From NCBI RefSeq assembly GCF_000381025.1, contig NZ_KB905819.1, forward strand, positions 310,001 to 374,000: a DNA stretch of 64,000 nucleotides, written 5' to 3'. Positions 44,401 through 52,810 of this stretch are shown here, in pieces. The notes under the pieces are model-generated. The model was not told the DNA's origin. It ran no database searches and saw nothing but the letters and a program-made list of their open reading frames with translations. The stretch comes from Streptomyces sulphureus DSM 40104. Lineage in GTDB: Bacteria > Actinomycetota > Actinomycetes > Streptomycetales > Streptomycetaceae. The position numbers and the translations under genes were made by a program. Position 1 is the first letter of the stretch, and each line of letters opens with the position of its first letter.

Positions 44401-45270
44401 CCGACGAAGAAGGCAACCATCGATCACGACGGAAAACTGACCGCCAACCACCGCAGCGGAAAGGTGCGGGTGACCGCCCGGTCGGCCGACAGCGGTGACG
44501 CACAGGCCTCCGCCCTCGTCGCGCTCGACCTCGACGTCAAGCTGCTCCGCGGCAACGCCGCTTGCCGGCCGGACGTCGAGGCCACCGCATCGTCGGAATA
44601 CAGCGACGAGTACCCGGCAACGAATGTGTACGACGGGTGCGAGGGCGAGAGCGATGGCCAGAACGGTGACGGTAGTTGGGGCTCGGACGACGACTGGGCC
44701 TCCAAGGGCGAACGGGAACCATGGGTCCGGCTCGACTGGTCCGAAAAGATCCGAGCGGACCGGATCGTGCTGTCCGACCGCGAGACCAAGGACGACATCA
44801 AGGGCGGCGTGCTCACCTTTTCCGACGGCAGCGAAATCCGTGTCGACGACATTCCGGCAGGGGGCTCCAAGAAGGTCACGTTCGACATGAAGACGTTCGA
44901 CTGGGTCCGCTTCACAGGCGAGGGCGGCGGTGAAGGCAACAACGGGCTTCGCGAGTTGGAGGTGCACTCCGTGCCCTCGGCCCCCGACGCACCTACCCGG
45001 GTCGTGGCCGAGCCCGCGGACGGCGGCGCAACCGTCACCTGGAAGGCGCCGGAGTTCAACGGCGGTGTCCCGATCACCGGTTACCTGATCACGCCCCACC
45101 GCAACGGCGAGGCACTGCACCCGATCCGTGCGGGGGCGCACGCCACCCGCGCAAAGGTGCCGGGCCTCGACGCCGGTGGGCGCTACACCTTCACCGTCAC
45201 CGCCCGCACGATGGCCGGCCCCGGCGAAGCAAGCGAGCCCAGCGATCCGATCACCCCCGGCCGGAGCTGA
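41449..45270 (+). CDS. Secreted GH92 alpha-mannosidase with inserted and C-terminal carbohydrate-binding-like domains
   Basis: A 1273-residue exported protein. Signal peptide: RLIRPVTVLSAVFALSVGST then cleavage near VSAAG. The GH92 N-domain (~45-290, FFYFQSASQPFGMVKLRPDT) and (alpha/alpha)6 catalytic domain follow, with the signature HHDEDQGQMGSLSA (~811). Within the catalytic part, after LEYAHQDWALAQLAGKLG, a discoidin-like domain is inserted (~550-660, WASKGERQPWLELTW). A second copy lies near the C-terminus (~1045-1165, WASKGEREPWVRLDW), then a fibronectin type III domain (~1175-1273). GTG 41449 lies only two bases after GAGGAG, so GTG 41458 (MRVRLIRP) is also possible. Should release mannose from N-glycans or yeast mannan outside the cell. 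Operator E controls it. Confidence 0.92.
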   Translation: MTSVRVRLIRPVTVLSAVFALSVGSTTAVSAAGVSPSAAVDSPSGKDYVKLVDPWVESDIARFFYFQSASQPFGMVKLRPDTSTQQTRNSGYHRNENEVKGFSHLHDWQLSGVQVMPTAGTDVPKLEGDEGWQSHVDHDNGEIAEPGYHRLHLDRYDIDAELTATERAGLHRYTYNKSGPGEILVNLGGELGEAVMKNAKVTKASDRRVRGYVVQHGEGYEKKHETKLFFDIRFDKPFDSLRGWTDGELADSGKPIEQVAGDDTGVYARYDNLKAGEQVRMKVGLSLTGTEGAARNLSSELPGWDFGAVKRTSQKRWNDMLGRIDVSGGTHRQQVKFYTDLFHALAGRSAISDVDGKYMDDTWGAGRVKRIPLGKGGKPEFAMYNYDALWLTQWNLNSVLGLAYPEIYSSLVKSQLQMYKDGELLPRGPVAGNYSMVMSGSPVTSFITGALNKGIRDFDVDLAYEAMLDAHSVGGLFDKAWFDYENWGTGGIRDYLDRGYVSNGTTGQGAGQTLEYAHQDWALAQLAGKLGKKGINAAQYAEAEASSELDEAHGAARAVDGRPSRAPDDRQWASKGERQPWLELTWEKPRTLHKVKLSDRPEAGSDVGSGTLEFSDGSRVDVRDVPKDGKEKTVAFAPRKVTSVKFTATGGQGTNVGLNEFEAWDDTDVHAYLKERSTNWRNLHDPESGFIRPKNADGSWRTPFDPLADDDFVEANSWQSTWFTTHDVMGMANLMGGEETYADKLNYAFEQSEKDDFIGKYGEGFVSYGNQPGLEMAHLFNYVGKPWLSQHWVRQVKEKTYGSTSTTDGYGHHDEDQGQMGSLSALMAIGLFEVTGGGHENPVYDITSPVFDEITIDLNEDYYTGGKFRIVTHGNSAANEYIQKAELDGEKLDNAFFRHDEFADGGTLELWMGDKPNKHWGTEQLPPSESKSEGRTPTHVSDIVIDGPRKLREPYGSVDLDAAVEPDDANLKEVSWKVTEPDGSPTKKATIDHDGKLTANHRSGKVRVTARSADSGDAQASALVALDLDVKLLRGNAACRPDVEATASSEYSDEYPATNVYDGCEGESDGQNGDGSWGSDDDWASKGEREPWVRLDWSEKIRADRIVLSDRETKDDIKGGVLTFSDGSEIRVDDIPAGGSKKVTFDMKTFDWVRFTGEGGGEGNNGLRELEVHSVPSAPDAPTRVVAEPADGGATVTWKAPEFNGGVPITGYLITPHRNGEALHPIRAGAHATRAKVPGLDAGGRYTFTVTARTMAGPGEASEPSDPITPGRS

Positions 45271-45271
45271 A

Positions 45272-45314
45272 GCGGTCGACGGGGAGCACACCCCCCCTGC
45301 TCCCCGTCGGCCGC
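45272..45314 (+). terminator. Terminator-like hairpin after the GH92 gene
   Basis: Arms 45272-45288 and 45298-45314 pair over 12 perfect inner bases plus four outer bases around one mismatch; loop CACCCCCCC. It begins one base after the stop codon. No T-tract, which is common for Streptomyces. Confidence 0.65.
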
Positions 45315-45520
45315 CGGCCCCGGCGGCGGGCATCGTTGCGGTACCACTGGTGCCGCAACGATGGCCTGCCCTCGGACAGCGCCCGCGCTGCAGCACGGCT
45401 CCGGCCGGCGAGTCCGTCGGTGGGGAGCCGCTGCCCCGTGACAGGCAGCGGCGTCAGGGCAGTTGGGACCCGGGGCATCCACCTGCCGTCCGGGTCCGAA
45501 AACGAGCAGGGTGAGGTGTG

Positions 45521-46096
45521 TCAGGACTCCTGGGTGGCCCAGCCGATCAGGGCGCCGCGCAGGGCGGCCACCAGGAGGGTGGCCGCTTCGTCCTCGGTGC
45601 GGCCGTTCTTGATGAGGTCGAAGATGTCCCGTGGGTCGAACAAGGCGTTCCACAGGAACAGGGCGTCATCTCCCAGGTCGCCGAGACCGAGGTCCTCGGT
45701 CGACTGGCGCAGGGGTTCGTCGAGTGCTTCGGCTTGCGGGGCGAGGTAGCCGGTACCTTCGCGCAGCCGCTCGAGGTAGCCACGGTGCGAGCGCATCTGG
45801 ACCATCGCGCCGCCGTGCTCGATGACGAGGGAGACCCAGTGGCGGGAGACCGCCTCCAGGCGGGCCATGCCTCGGGTGGTCTGCTGTGCGCTGAAGTCGC
45901 GTAGCTGGGACCCTACTTGGGCGCGGAAGGCGTGCAGGATCTCCTCGACGGAGGAGAAGTGGCGGTAGGCCGTCGCGGTCGACACCTCGGCATGCTTGGC
46001 GATCTCGGCCAGGCTGACCGGCGTCGGTGAGTTCTCGAACAGCCGGGCGGCGGCTTGGACGAGGTGCCTGCGGTTGCGCTCGGTGTCGCTGCGCAT
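45521..46096 (-). CDS. TetR-family transcriptional regulator
   Basis: A 191-residue regulator with an N-terminal TetR HTH (~1-50: RRHLVQAAARLFENSPTPVS, AEIAKHAEVSTATAYRHFSS) and a helical ligand domain. ATG 46096 has GAGGAG ten bases upstream; the frame is open to 46144 without support. Last gene of the seven-gene minus-strand operon, 31 bp after the aminotransferase, so it may be autoregulated and control that operon. Ligand unknown. Confidence 0.88.
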   Translation of the reverse strand: MRSDTERNRRHLVQAAARLFENSPTPVSLAEIAKHAEVSTATAYRHFSSVEEILHAFRAQVGSQLRDFSAQQTTRGMARLEAVSRHWVSLVIEHGGAMVQMRSHRGYLERLREGTGYLAPQAEALDEPLRQSTEDLGLGDLGDDALFLWNALFDPRDIFDLIKNGRTEDEAATLLVAALRGALIGWATQES

Positions 46097-46127
46097 GGGG
46101 CGACTCCTCGGTACGTCGGGGGGATGG

Positions 46128-47297
46128 TCACGCCAGGTCGGCAAGGCCCTGAGCGAGTCGGCGGAGACCTTCGGTGATCTGCTGCGGATTGGCAGCGTAC
46201 GACAGCCTCAGGTGCCCCTCGCCGCACGCGCCGAACTCGCTTCCGGGACGCACCGCGACCCCGTGTGCGCGCAGGGCGGTGACGACGTCCGCTGAGGGCA
46301 AGTCCAGTTCGTAGCGCGGGAATTGGTAGAACGCACCCTCCGGCGCGCTGGGGGTGAGGCCGGGGATCCCGGACAGCGTCCGACTCATGATCTCGCGGCG
46401 TTCCTCGTAGGCCGTACGCATGCGGGCCACGTCCGCTTCGCAGCTTTGCACGGCGGCGAGCGCGGCATCCTGCGCGACGGTGTTCAGGGAACCGTTGAAG
46501 GTGTTGTGGATACGGGCAGCGGCGTGGACGAGGTCCGTGGGCCCCGAAAGATATCCCACTCGCCAGCCGGTCATGGCGTAGCTCTTGGAGAAGGTCTGGC
46601 AGTACACGGTGCGCTCGCGCAAGCCGTCGACGGAGAGTGCCGAGGTGAAGGGCCTGCCGCTGTAGTTGAGGTCGGCGTAGGCCTCGTCGGAGAGGACGAT
46701 CGTGGAGGTGCCGTCGAGTAGCTCGGCGAGCACGGCAAGCTCGTCGTGGCTGTGGACGATGCCGGTGGGGTTACTGGGGTTGCAGAAGACGAACAGCCGC
46801 GCGTCGCTGAGGGCGTGGGCGAGCCGGTCGAGGTCCCAGTGCAGATCGGAGGCGAGCGGGACGGGGACGACGGTGCCTCCGGCCATGCTGACCAGGTCGG
46901 CGTAGAGGGAGTAGGTGGGGTCGGGGATGACCACCTTGTCGCCGGGGTTGACGATGCCGAGAATCGAGGCCGCCAGGCCGGCCGTTCCTCCTTGGGTGAC
47001 GAGGATGTCGGCGGCGCCGACCGGTGTTCCTGCGAGGCCGGTGAGTTTCTCGGCGAGCGCCTCGCGTAGCGCGGGCTCGCCGAGAAGCGGCGAGTAGTGA
47101 GTGCGTCCGGCGCTCAGTGCGGCACGGGCGGCTTCGGTTACCGCCTCGGGGGTGTCGAAGTCCGGCTCGCCCATCGACAGGGAGACCAAGTCGTCCCGGG
47201 ATTGGGGCTGTTGGGTACGGCGGGACGCGGCGGCGATCCGGGCGGCGGCGTCGGCGGCGGCGAAGCGGGCAGGCTGGGCGGTGGCGGTGGGCGGCAT
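46128..47297 (-). CDS. PLP-dependent class I/II aminotransferase
   Basis: A 389-residue aspartate-aminotransferase-fold enzyme. SMGEPDFDTP (~41-50) is the N-terminal substrate region, FVFCNPSNPTGIVHS (~172) the Asn/Pro cofactor region, VLSDEAYADLNYSG the Asp-Tyr pair, and TFSKSYAMTGWRVGYLSG carries the PLP lysine and the phosphate-binding Arg. RLSYAANP near the end binds the substrate carboxylate. It moves an amino group between an amino acid and a 2-oxoacid; the exact substrate is unknown. 22 bp after the SDR gene in the pxp operon. Confidence 0.9.
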   Translation of the reverse strand: MPPTATAQPARFAAADAAARIAAASRRTQQPQSRDDLVSLSMGEPDFDTPEAVTEAARAALSAGRTHYSPLLGEPALREALAEKLTGLAGTPVGAADILVTQGGTAGLAASILGIVNPGDKVVIPDPTYSLYADLVSMAGGTVVPVPLASDLHWDLDRLAHALSDARLFVFCNPSNPTGIVHSHDELAVLAELLDGTSTIVLSDEAYADLNYSGRPFTSALSVDGLRERTVYCQTFSKSYAMTGWRVGYLSGPTDLVHAAARIHNTFNGSLNTVAQDAALAAVQSCEADVARMRTAYEERREIMSRTLSGIPGLTPSAPEGAFYQFPRYELDLPSADVVTALRAHGVAVRPGSEFGACGEGHLRLSYAANPQQITEGLRRLAQGLADLA

Positions 47298-47319
47298 GCG
47301 GGTCTCCGAAAAGGTGTGG

Positions 47320-48117
47320 TCAGGTCTGCGGTGCCGATCCGGCGGGCGCTCCCGCCCACCGGCTGATCTCCAGGTCGCCGGAGGTGTCGCGCTGCCGGGT
47401 GGGGGCGACGGTCATCTCCTGCAGCACGACGCGCTGGGGCAGGAGGACGGCGAGACGGATCGCCTCGGCCACATCCACGGGCCGCAGCATGTGCGTCCGC
47501 TCCTCCGGGGCCGGCGGGCGGGCCCGGCCGTCGAGGAGGGGGGTGTCCGCCTCGCCCGGCAGCACGGTGATCGCGCGCAGCCCCTGGTGGCGGAAGGTGT
47601 TGTGCAGGAAGGTCATGAAGTTGCGCACCCCGGCTTTGGCTGCGCCGTAGGCGGCGCCGCCGAGCAGGTTGGGGTTGGTCGCGGCGAGCGAGGAGACGGT
47701 CACGATGGTGCCGGTGCCGCGGTCGAGCATGTCGGGCAGGACGGCCTGGGTGAGTTGGAAGACGGCCGTCAGGTTCACCTCGAGGACCTGGCGCCACTCC
47801 TCGGCCGGGAGCCACCGCGGGTTGAGCACCGAGGAGGAGCCGCCTGCGCTGTTCACCAGGATGTCCACGGGGCCGAGTTGGGCGTGTACCTCGTCTATGA
47901 CCTGGGTGATCTCTTCGGAGCTGGTCACGTCGGCGGCCAGGGGCAGGGCCCGGCCGCCCTCGGCTCGCAGGCCGTCCGCCACCGCGTCGAGCGCCTGCTG
48001 ACGGCGGCCCAGCAGGACGACGGTGACGCCGTCTCGGGCCAGTAGGCGCGCGGTCTCCAACCCCATGCCGCTGCCTGCTCCCGTGATGATCGCTGTCTTG
48101 TCGGCCGACGCCGTCAC
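47320..48117 (-). CDS. SDR-family oxidoreductase
   Basis: A 265-residue classical short-chain dehydrogenase. The cofactor motif is TGAGSGMG (~12-19), NSAGG follows strand 4, and the catalytic residues are in VSSLAA and AAYGAAKAG (YxxxK). The GTG at 48117 has AAAGGG six bases upstream; the frame runs to 48297 but the extension overlaps pxpC and has no site. Substrate unknown. 32 bp after pxpC, in the same operon. Confidence 0.88.
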   Translation of the reverse strand: MTASADKTAIITGAGSGMGLETARLLARDGVTVVLLGRRQQALDAVADGLRAEGGRALPLAADVTSSEEITQVIDEVHAQLGPVDILVNSAGGSSSVLNPRWLPAEEWRQVLEVNLTAVFQLTQAVLPDMLDRGTGTIVTVSSLAATNPNLLGGAAYGAAKAGVRNFMTFLHNTFRHQGLRAITVLPGEADTPLLDGRARPPAPEERTHMLRPVDVAEAIRLAVLLPQRVVLQEMTVAPTRQRDTSGDLEISRWAGAPAGSAPQT

Positions 48118-48149
48118 CGCGTCCCTTTCGTCGATTTGAGATGGGAATT

Positions 48150-49169
48150 TCAAGTGAGAATAGCTTCTCGATTTGTGGTGGACAAGGGTGCCTCGAAGCC
48201 GCGGGCGCCGAACGCCTCGACGACCGCGCGTTCCAGCGCACCCACTTCGGCGTCGCGCTGGGCGCAGTGGCGCAGCGAGGTCTCCCGGTCGATCCACCGG
48301 AACCTCAACTGCCGCCCGGGGCCTGCCTGTCCGAGCAAGGGCAGGCAGGCCCGGGAGGTCACGCCGACGATCGGGTAGCCGGCGGTCAGGCTCCGATAGC
48401 GGCCGAGCACGATCAGCTCGTCCGCATGCGGTATCTGCAGCGCTCCGATGGGCACTCCCTGCGAGACGATCTCGGTGTCGCCCTCCGGGTGCCGGACGGG
48501 GCCTTCGAGCCGCAAGCCCACGTGATCGGAGCGCGGGGTGACGAGGTAGCTCGACTCCTCCAGCAACTCCCGGATGCCGGCGATGGTGTCGGTGCCGTGG
48601 CTCGCGAGGACATCGACGGTCCAGGCGCCCTCGCCGAAGTGCGGTACGGGGACGGGCAGCCGGAACAGCGGCGGCTCGAACCCGCGGCGGAATCCGCGGA
48701 ACTGCGTGTCCACCAGCATCCGTTGCCCCTCGGCGAGGAGTTGCCCGAAGCCCATGCGGGGGTCCGGGGCCACGCTGCCCAGCAGGGTTCCGGCACGAAA
48801 CGTGCCGCTGACGGCGAGGTAGGTGCGCATCCCCCGAGCGAGGTCGGCGCGTACCCGGACCTCCTGTCCGGCCGGCACGAACAGCGGGGACCAGGGCCGG
48901 GCGGGCGCTCCCGCGACCGTGACCTCCGCGGGTGCGCCGGTGACCGCGAGGAGGACGTCGGCGTCGGGAACCAGGGCGAGTTCACCCCCCAGGTTCTCGA
49001 GCAGCGCCGCGCCCCGCGCGTTGCCCACCAGCACGTTCGCGATCGTCGCCGAGTGCTGGTCGGCCGCCCCGCCGGTCGGCACCCCGCGTCGCTCGGAGTC
49101 GCGGCGACCGAGGTCCTGGAAGGTGGTCACCCACCCGGAATTCGTGATCTCCAACGCCACGGTCGTCAT
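48150..49169 (-). CDS. pxpC: 5-oxoprolinase subunit C (biotin-dependent carboxyltransferase-like, KipA family)
   Basis: A 339-residue protein. Family landmarks are GWVTTFQDLGRRDSERRGVP at the N-terminus, PTGGAADQHSATIANVLVGN, ENLGGELAL, and the C-terminal RYRSLTAGYPIVGVTSRACL. With PxpA and PxpB it forms the ATP-dependent bacterial 5-oxoprolinase that opens pyroglutamate to glutamate. ATG 49169 overlaps the pxpB stop (ATGA). In this locus the lactam opened may be pyroglutamate or a related ring. Confidence 0.9.
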   Translation of the reverse strand: MTTVALEITNSGWVTTFQDLGRRDSERRGVPTGGAADQHSATIANVLVGNARGAALLENLGGELALVPDADVLLAVTGAPAEVTVAGAPARPWSPLFVPAGQEVRVRADLARGMRTYLAVSGTFRAGTLLGSVAPDPRMGFGQLLAEGQRMLVDTQFRGFRRGFEPPLFRLPVPVPHFGEGAWTVDVLASHGTDTIAGIRELLEESSYLVTPRSDHVGLRLEGPVRHPEGDTEIVSQGVPIGALQIPHADELIVLGRYRSLTAGYPIVGVTSRACLPLLGQAGPGRQLRFRWIDRETSLRHCAQRDAEVGALERAVVEAFGARGFEAPLSTTNREAILT

Positions 49170-49903
49170 GTCGGCTCCTTCTCCGGCAGCAGGAAGCCGG
49201 CCTCCCGCGCCGCCACCGCGTCCGGCGTGACGGGTACGAAGCGCACCACGTCGCCGGGGGCGAAGGAGACGGGCTCGGGGCGGGAGATGTCGACGATCGT
49301 GTGCGGGGTACGGCCGACGACCCGCCACCCGGTGGGGCCGGGAAACGGCTGGATGATCGCGTCCGTACCGGCGAGCATCACCGACCCGGGCACGACGTCG
49401 GTGCGCGGCTCGGCGCGACGGCGCAGCGGCCGCGGCACCTCGAGCCCGCCCATCATCGGCGCCATCGCCGCGCCCAGCAGGGAGATGGTGAGCGTCGACT
49501 GGGCGATGGCCTCGACGACGTCCGTGGGCGTGCAGCCCAACTCCTCGGCCACCGACGCCAGATCGGGCCCCGTCTCCTCGTCGAAGACGACGGGGATGGC
49601 GAAGGTACGCACCGACCGCGCACCGGGGAGGTCCTCGGCGGGGGAGGGCGCCCACTGCGCCACCAGGCGGGCCGCGTACGCGACGTGCTCCAGCGCGATC
49701 CGGAGCGGGTCGAACTCGATGAGCAGCGACTCCAGGCCGGAGACGACGTCGAGGACACCGTGCGGGCGGTGGGCGAGGAATCGATCGCGGAAGGCGATGA
49801 TCCCGGCCCTGCGGGCCGACTGGTGCGGATGCGGAATGGTCACCATCGCCGCCGAGTCCCCGAAGGGCTCGACGGTGATGGCGCCGTACTGTGCAGTGGT
49901 CAT
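49166..49903 (-). CDS. pxpB: 5-oxoprolinase subunit B (KipI family)
   Basis: A 245-residue protein. It contains PFGDSAAMVTI at the N-terminus, HGVLDVVSGLESLLIEFDP, the IPVVFDEETGPDLASVAEEL strand-helix of the family, and RRAEPRTDVVPGSVMLAG (usually PR..VP.GSV). The glycine-rich GWRVVGRTP follows. Partner of PxpC and PxpA; 21 bp after pxpA. Confidence 0.9.
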   Translation of the reverse strand: MTTAQYGAITVEPFGDSAAMVTIPHPHQSARRAGIIAFRDRFLAHRPHGVLDVVSGLESLLIEFDPLRIALEHVAYAARLVAQWAPSPAEDLPGARSVRTFAIPVVFDEETGPDLASVAEELGCTPTDVVEAIAQSTLTISLLGAAMAPMMGGLEVPRPLRRRAEPRTDVVPGSVMLAGTDAIIQPFPGPTGWRVVGRTPHTIVDISRPEPVSFAPGDVVRFVPVTPDAVAAREAGFLLPEKEPT

Positions 49904-49924
49904 CTGCGTGCGCGCCAGCCCCCG

Positions 49925-50740
49925 TCAACCCGCCATCGACGACTGCGACTTCTCCGCCTTCTCGGCCAGGACTTCCTGCAAGCCGGTGACGCGGATGCCC
50001 TCGGCGTCCAGCGCGGCCCGCAGCGCGGTGCCGTTCTGCAGGACGGAGGGGTGGTCACCGTGGAGCAGCAGGACATCGGCGTCGTGGCCGAGCGGGACCA
50101 CGTTGCCGTCCACGGAGCGCACAGTGCCCTCGCGCACCACCTGCTTGCAGCGCTCGCCGATCAGCTCGGGATCGTGGAGGAGACCGCCCTCGTGCGAGCG
50201 GGGAACGGGCATGCCGTCGTCCCCGTAACCGCGGTCGGCCAGGAAGACGTAGCCGACCTCCAGGCCACGCTTGCGCGACTCCTCCGCCAGCAGGCCGCGT
50301 TGGCAGATGACGAGGTAGTCCTTGTTGTAGGCAGCGACCGCGTCGGTGATCGCTCGTGCGTGCTTGGCGTCGGTCTGTGCGATCGACCCCATGCGCCCGT
50401 GCGGTGCCACGTGGCTGATGGACCCGCCGTGCACCCGTGCGAAGGCGTCGAGCGCGCCGAGCTGGTAGAGCACATCGGTGCGGATCTCCTCTTCGGTCGC
50501 CTCGATCAGGCGGCGACCGAAGCCGACGAGGTCGGGATAGCCGGGGTGGGCGCCCAGCTCGATGCCGCGCTCGACGCAGTCGGCCACGGTGCGGTCCATG
50601 ACGCGCGGATCGCCGCCGTGGAAGCCGCAGGCGATGTTCGAGGAGCTGACGAGGCCGAGCAGCGCCTCGTCGTCGCCGATGGTGTAGTTGCCGAAGCTCT
50701 CGCCGAGGTCGGCGACGACGGCTACGGAGTTGATGCCCAT
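49925..50740 (-). CDS. pxpA: 5-oxoprolinase subunit A (LamB/YcsF family)
   Basis: A 271-residue protein. It shows ADLGESFGNYTIGDDEALLG, where most relatives have DLNE(S/G)FG, then SSNIACGFHGGDPRVMD, GAHPGYPDLVGFGRR, and HGRMGSIAQTD. These histidine/aspartate motifs line the metal-dependent active site. The Asn-to-Gly change in the first motif is worth noting. Starts with ATG 50740; 95 bp after the transporter. Confidence 0.9.
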   Translation of the reverse strand: MGINSVAVVADLGESFGNYTIGDDEALLGLVSSSNIACGFHGGDPRVMDRTVADCVERGIELGAHPGYPDLVGFGRRLIEATEEEIRTDVLYQLGALDAFARVHGGSISHVAPHGRMGSIAQTDAKHARAITDAVAAYNKDYLVICQRGLLAEESRKRGLEVGYVFLADRGYGDDGMPVPRSHEGGLLHDPELIGERCKQVVREGTVRSVDGNVVPLGHDADVLLLHGDHPSVLQNGTALRAALDAEGIRVTGLQEVLAEKAEKSQSSMAG

Positions 50741-50835
50741 GCTGTCTCCTGTGTTGCGAGGGCGGGTGGTTCACGTGTGACACAGCGTCCCGTACCAACT
50801 CCGGGGAGCCCCTCGGAGGTTGAACGAGCTCTGGG

Positions 50836-52212
50836 TCAGTTGACGGCCAGCGGCTTGCCCTTCGTCTCCCGTACGAAGACGAGCGAGCCCAGTGTGATCA
50901 GGGCGGTGAGGATCGAGGCGTAGGCGGGCACGAGGGCGGAGCCGGTCGCCTCGCTCAGCTCGGTCATCACCAGCGGGGCGCTGCCGCCGAAGATGATCGT
51001 CGAGATGCTGAAGCCGATGCTGTACGCCGAGTAGCGCACGGTGGTCGGGAACATCTCCGCGAGCACGGTGTGGATGACCGCGGCGTGCCCGGAGAAGGCC
51101 GCGGCCAGTACGACGGTGCCGACGCAGGCGAGCCCGAACTCGCCGGTGGCGATGAGCAGAAACATCGGGTAAGAGGCAACCGCCATGGCGATCGCGGACC
51201 CGGCGAGGACGGGTTTGCGTCCGACGCGGTCCGAGACCCGGGCCATCAACGGGATGCAGACGGCTATGACCAGCAGGCTGACCACGGTGACGGTCAGCGC
51301 CCCCAGCATCGAGAAGTTGGACTCGCCGAGTGACGTCTTCAGATACGTGGGCATGTAGACGAACAGCAGGTAGTAGCCGGGGCCGTTGAGGGCGGGCAGG
51401 AAGATCGTCAGCACGATGGCCCTGAGGTGGCGGGGTGAACCCAGGGCCTCCCGCAGCGGGTTGCGCCTCACGCTGTCCTGGTTGCGCAGCGCCTTGAAGT
51501 GCGGGGTTTCCTCCAGGCGGCGGCGGATGTAGAAGCCGATGTAGCCGAGCGGTACGGCAAGCAGGAACGGTACTCGCCAGGCCCAGGAGGTCATCGCGTC
51601 GTCGCCGAGCGCCGTGATGAGGACCGCGGACAGGGCGCTGCCCACCATCAGTGCCACGAAAGAGCCCACCGCGATGAAGCTCATCATGAAGTTGCGGCGG
51701 TGGTCAGGCGCGTACTCGCCGACGAACGACATGGCGCCCGCCACCTCGCCGCCTGCGGAGAAGCCCTGGAGCACACGCAGCAGGACGAGCAGAACCGGCG
51801 CGGCGATCCCGATGACCGAGGAGGAGGGGATCAGACCGATGGCCGCTGTGGAAGCGGAGATGAGCACCAACAGGGTGGCGAGCAGGCGCTGTCGGCCCAG
51901 CTTGTCTCCGAGGTAGCCGCAGATGACGCTGCCGAAGGGCCGGGCCACGAAACTGACCAGGAAACCGAGGTTGGTCAGGAAGAGGCCGCCCGCGTCGGCG
52001 TCCCCCATGATGCTGATCGCCAGGTAGGTGACCAGCAGGCCGTAGATGCCGTAGTCGTACCACTCGACGAAAGACCCGATCGCGCCGGCGACGGTGGCCT
52101 TGCGGACGGCCTCACCCTCGACGGGAGCGACGACGTCCGGTGCCGAAGTCGCGCCCTCCGAAGCGGCGTTGTGACGTTCTGAGGTGGCGCGGAGCCGATC
52201 TGGTGTGGTCAT
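50836..52212 (-). CDS. MHS-family MFS transporter
   Basis: A 458-residue 12-helix transporter. Signature of the metabolite:proton symporter group: GSFVEWYDYGIYGLLV in helix 1, GYLGDKLGRQRLL in the 2-3 loop, LRVLQGFSAGGEVAGAM in helix 4, RLEETPHF in the central loop, and ARVSDRVGRKPVL. Relatives import organic acids, betaines or shikimate-type compounds. First gene of the pxp operon, so it probably brings in the compound degraded. Divergent from the RraA operon across 858 bp. Confidence 0.9.
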   Translation of the reverse strand: MTTPDRLRATSERHNAASEGATSAPDVVAPVEGEAVRKATVAGAIGSFVEWYDYGIYGLLVTYLAISIMGDADAGGLFLTNLGFLVSFVARPFGSVICGYLGDKLGRQRLLATLLVLISASTAAIGLIPSSSVIGIAAPVLLVLLRVLQGFSAGGEVAGAMSFVGEYAPDHRRNFMMSFIAVGSFVALMVGSALSAVLITALGDDAMTSWAWRVPFLLAVPLGYIGFYIRRRLEETPHFKALRNQDSVRRNPLREALGSPRHLRAIVLTIFLPALNGPGYYLLFVYMPTYLKTSLGESNFSMLGALTVTVVSLLVIAVCIPLMARVSDRVGRKPVLAGSAIAMAVASYPMFLLIATGEFGLACVGTVVLAAAFSGHAAVIHTVLAEMFPTTVRYSAYSIGFSISTIIFGGSAPLVMTELSEATGSALVPAYASILTALITLGSLVFVRETKGKPLAVN

Positions 52213-52458
52213 ACGCGTTCACTTTCGGTGTCGCGGACTCCCGGGCGGTGTCCTGGGGATCGGGCGGGCGCTGAACGTGGCTGCTGCCGACAGTCCTGCA
52301 TGCCTGAACTTCCTCGCGCCCCGAGGCACGCCTGTGCACCAGGGCTTGAAGCAGAGGACGACGGCGGTGGGTTGAGGCCGATTCGCGCACCGGGGTGGGG
52401 CTGGCGCAGAGAGAACGGAGAAGGCTGAGCAGCAGCAAATGAGGCCGAGTTGCGACTT

Positions 52459-52488
52459 GAATCGCGAATGAGAATAGGTTCGCGGTTC
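52459..52488. promoter_or_regulatory. Inverted repeat, candidate operator for the pxp/RraA divergent promoters
   Basis: Ten-base arms with one mismatch and a 10-base gap, about 250 bp upstream of the MHS transporter. Which of the local regulators (TetR, LuxR fusion or another) would bind is unknown. Confidence 0.35.
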
Positions 52489-52796
52489 TCGGACGGTCAA
52501 GAGGTTGTCCGGTCCGGCGGTTGCTCCCTTGCCGCTCCCTCCGTGTCTTGCAGGTTTCCCACGCGAACGGGAGGCGGTCCGACGGTGGCGGCGGGGAAGC
52601 CCGTGGTGTCCCGGAGAGCGGCCGACACCTGGAAGTTGGCGGTGGTGGACGCGCGCTCGCGTTCTCCGCCGCCAGTACGGGGGTGTCTCCGTGCTCGCCG
52701 CTCCAGGGAGCGGCCGCGGCGTTCGACGACTTCGGCGACCGATCGACCGCCTCTTGTTTCCCGTCGCCGACGGAGGCAGACTGATTCTCGCGAAAC

Positions 52797-52810
52797 GCGA
52801 AAGTTTTCGC
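52797..52810. promoter_or_regulatory. Near-palindrome GCGAAA-GT-TTTCGC, candidate operator
   Basis: Six-base perfect arms around GT, preceded by CTCGCGAAAC. It lies 260 bp before the RraA gene and shares the GCGAA core with the repeat at 52459. Confidence 0.3.
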
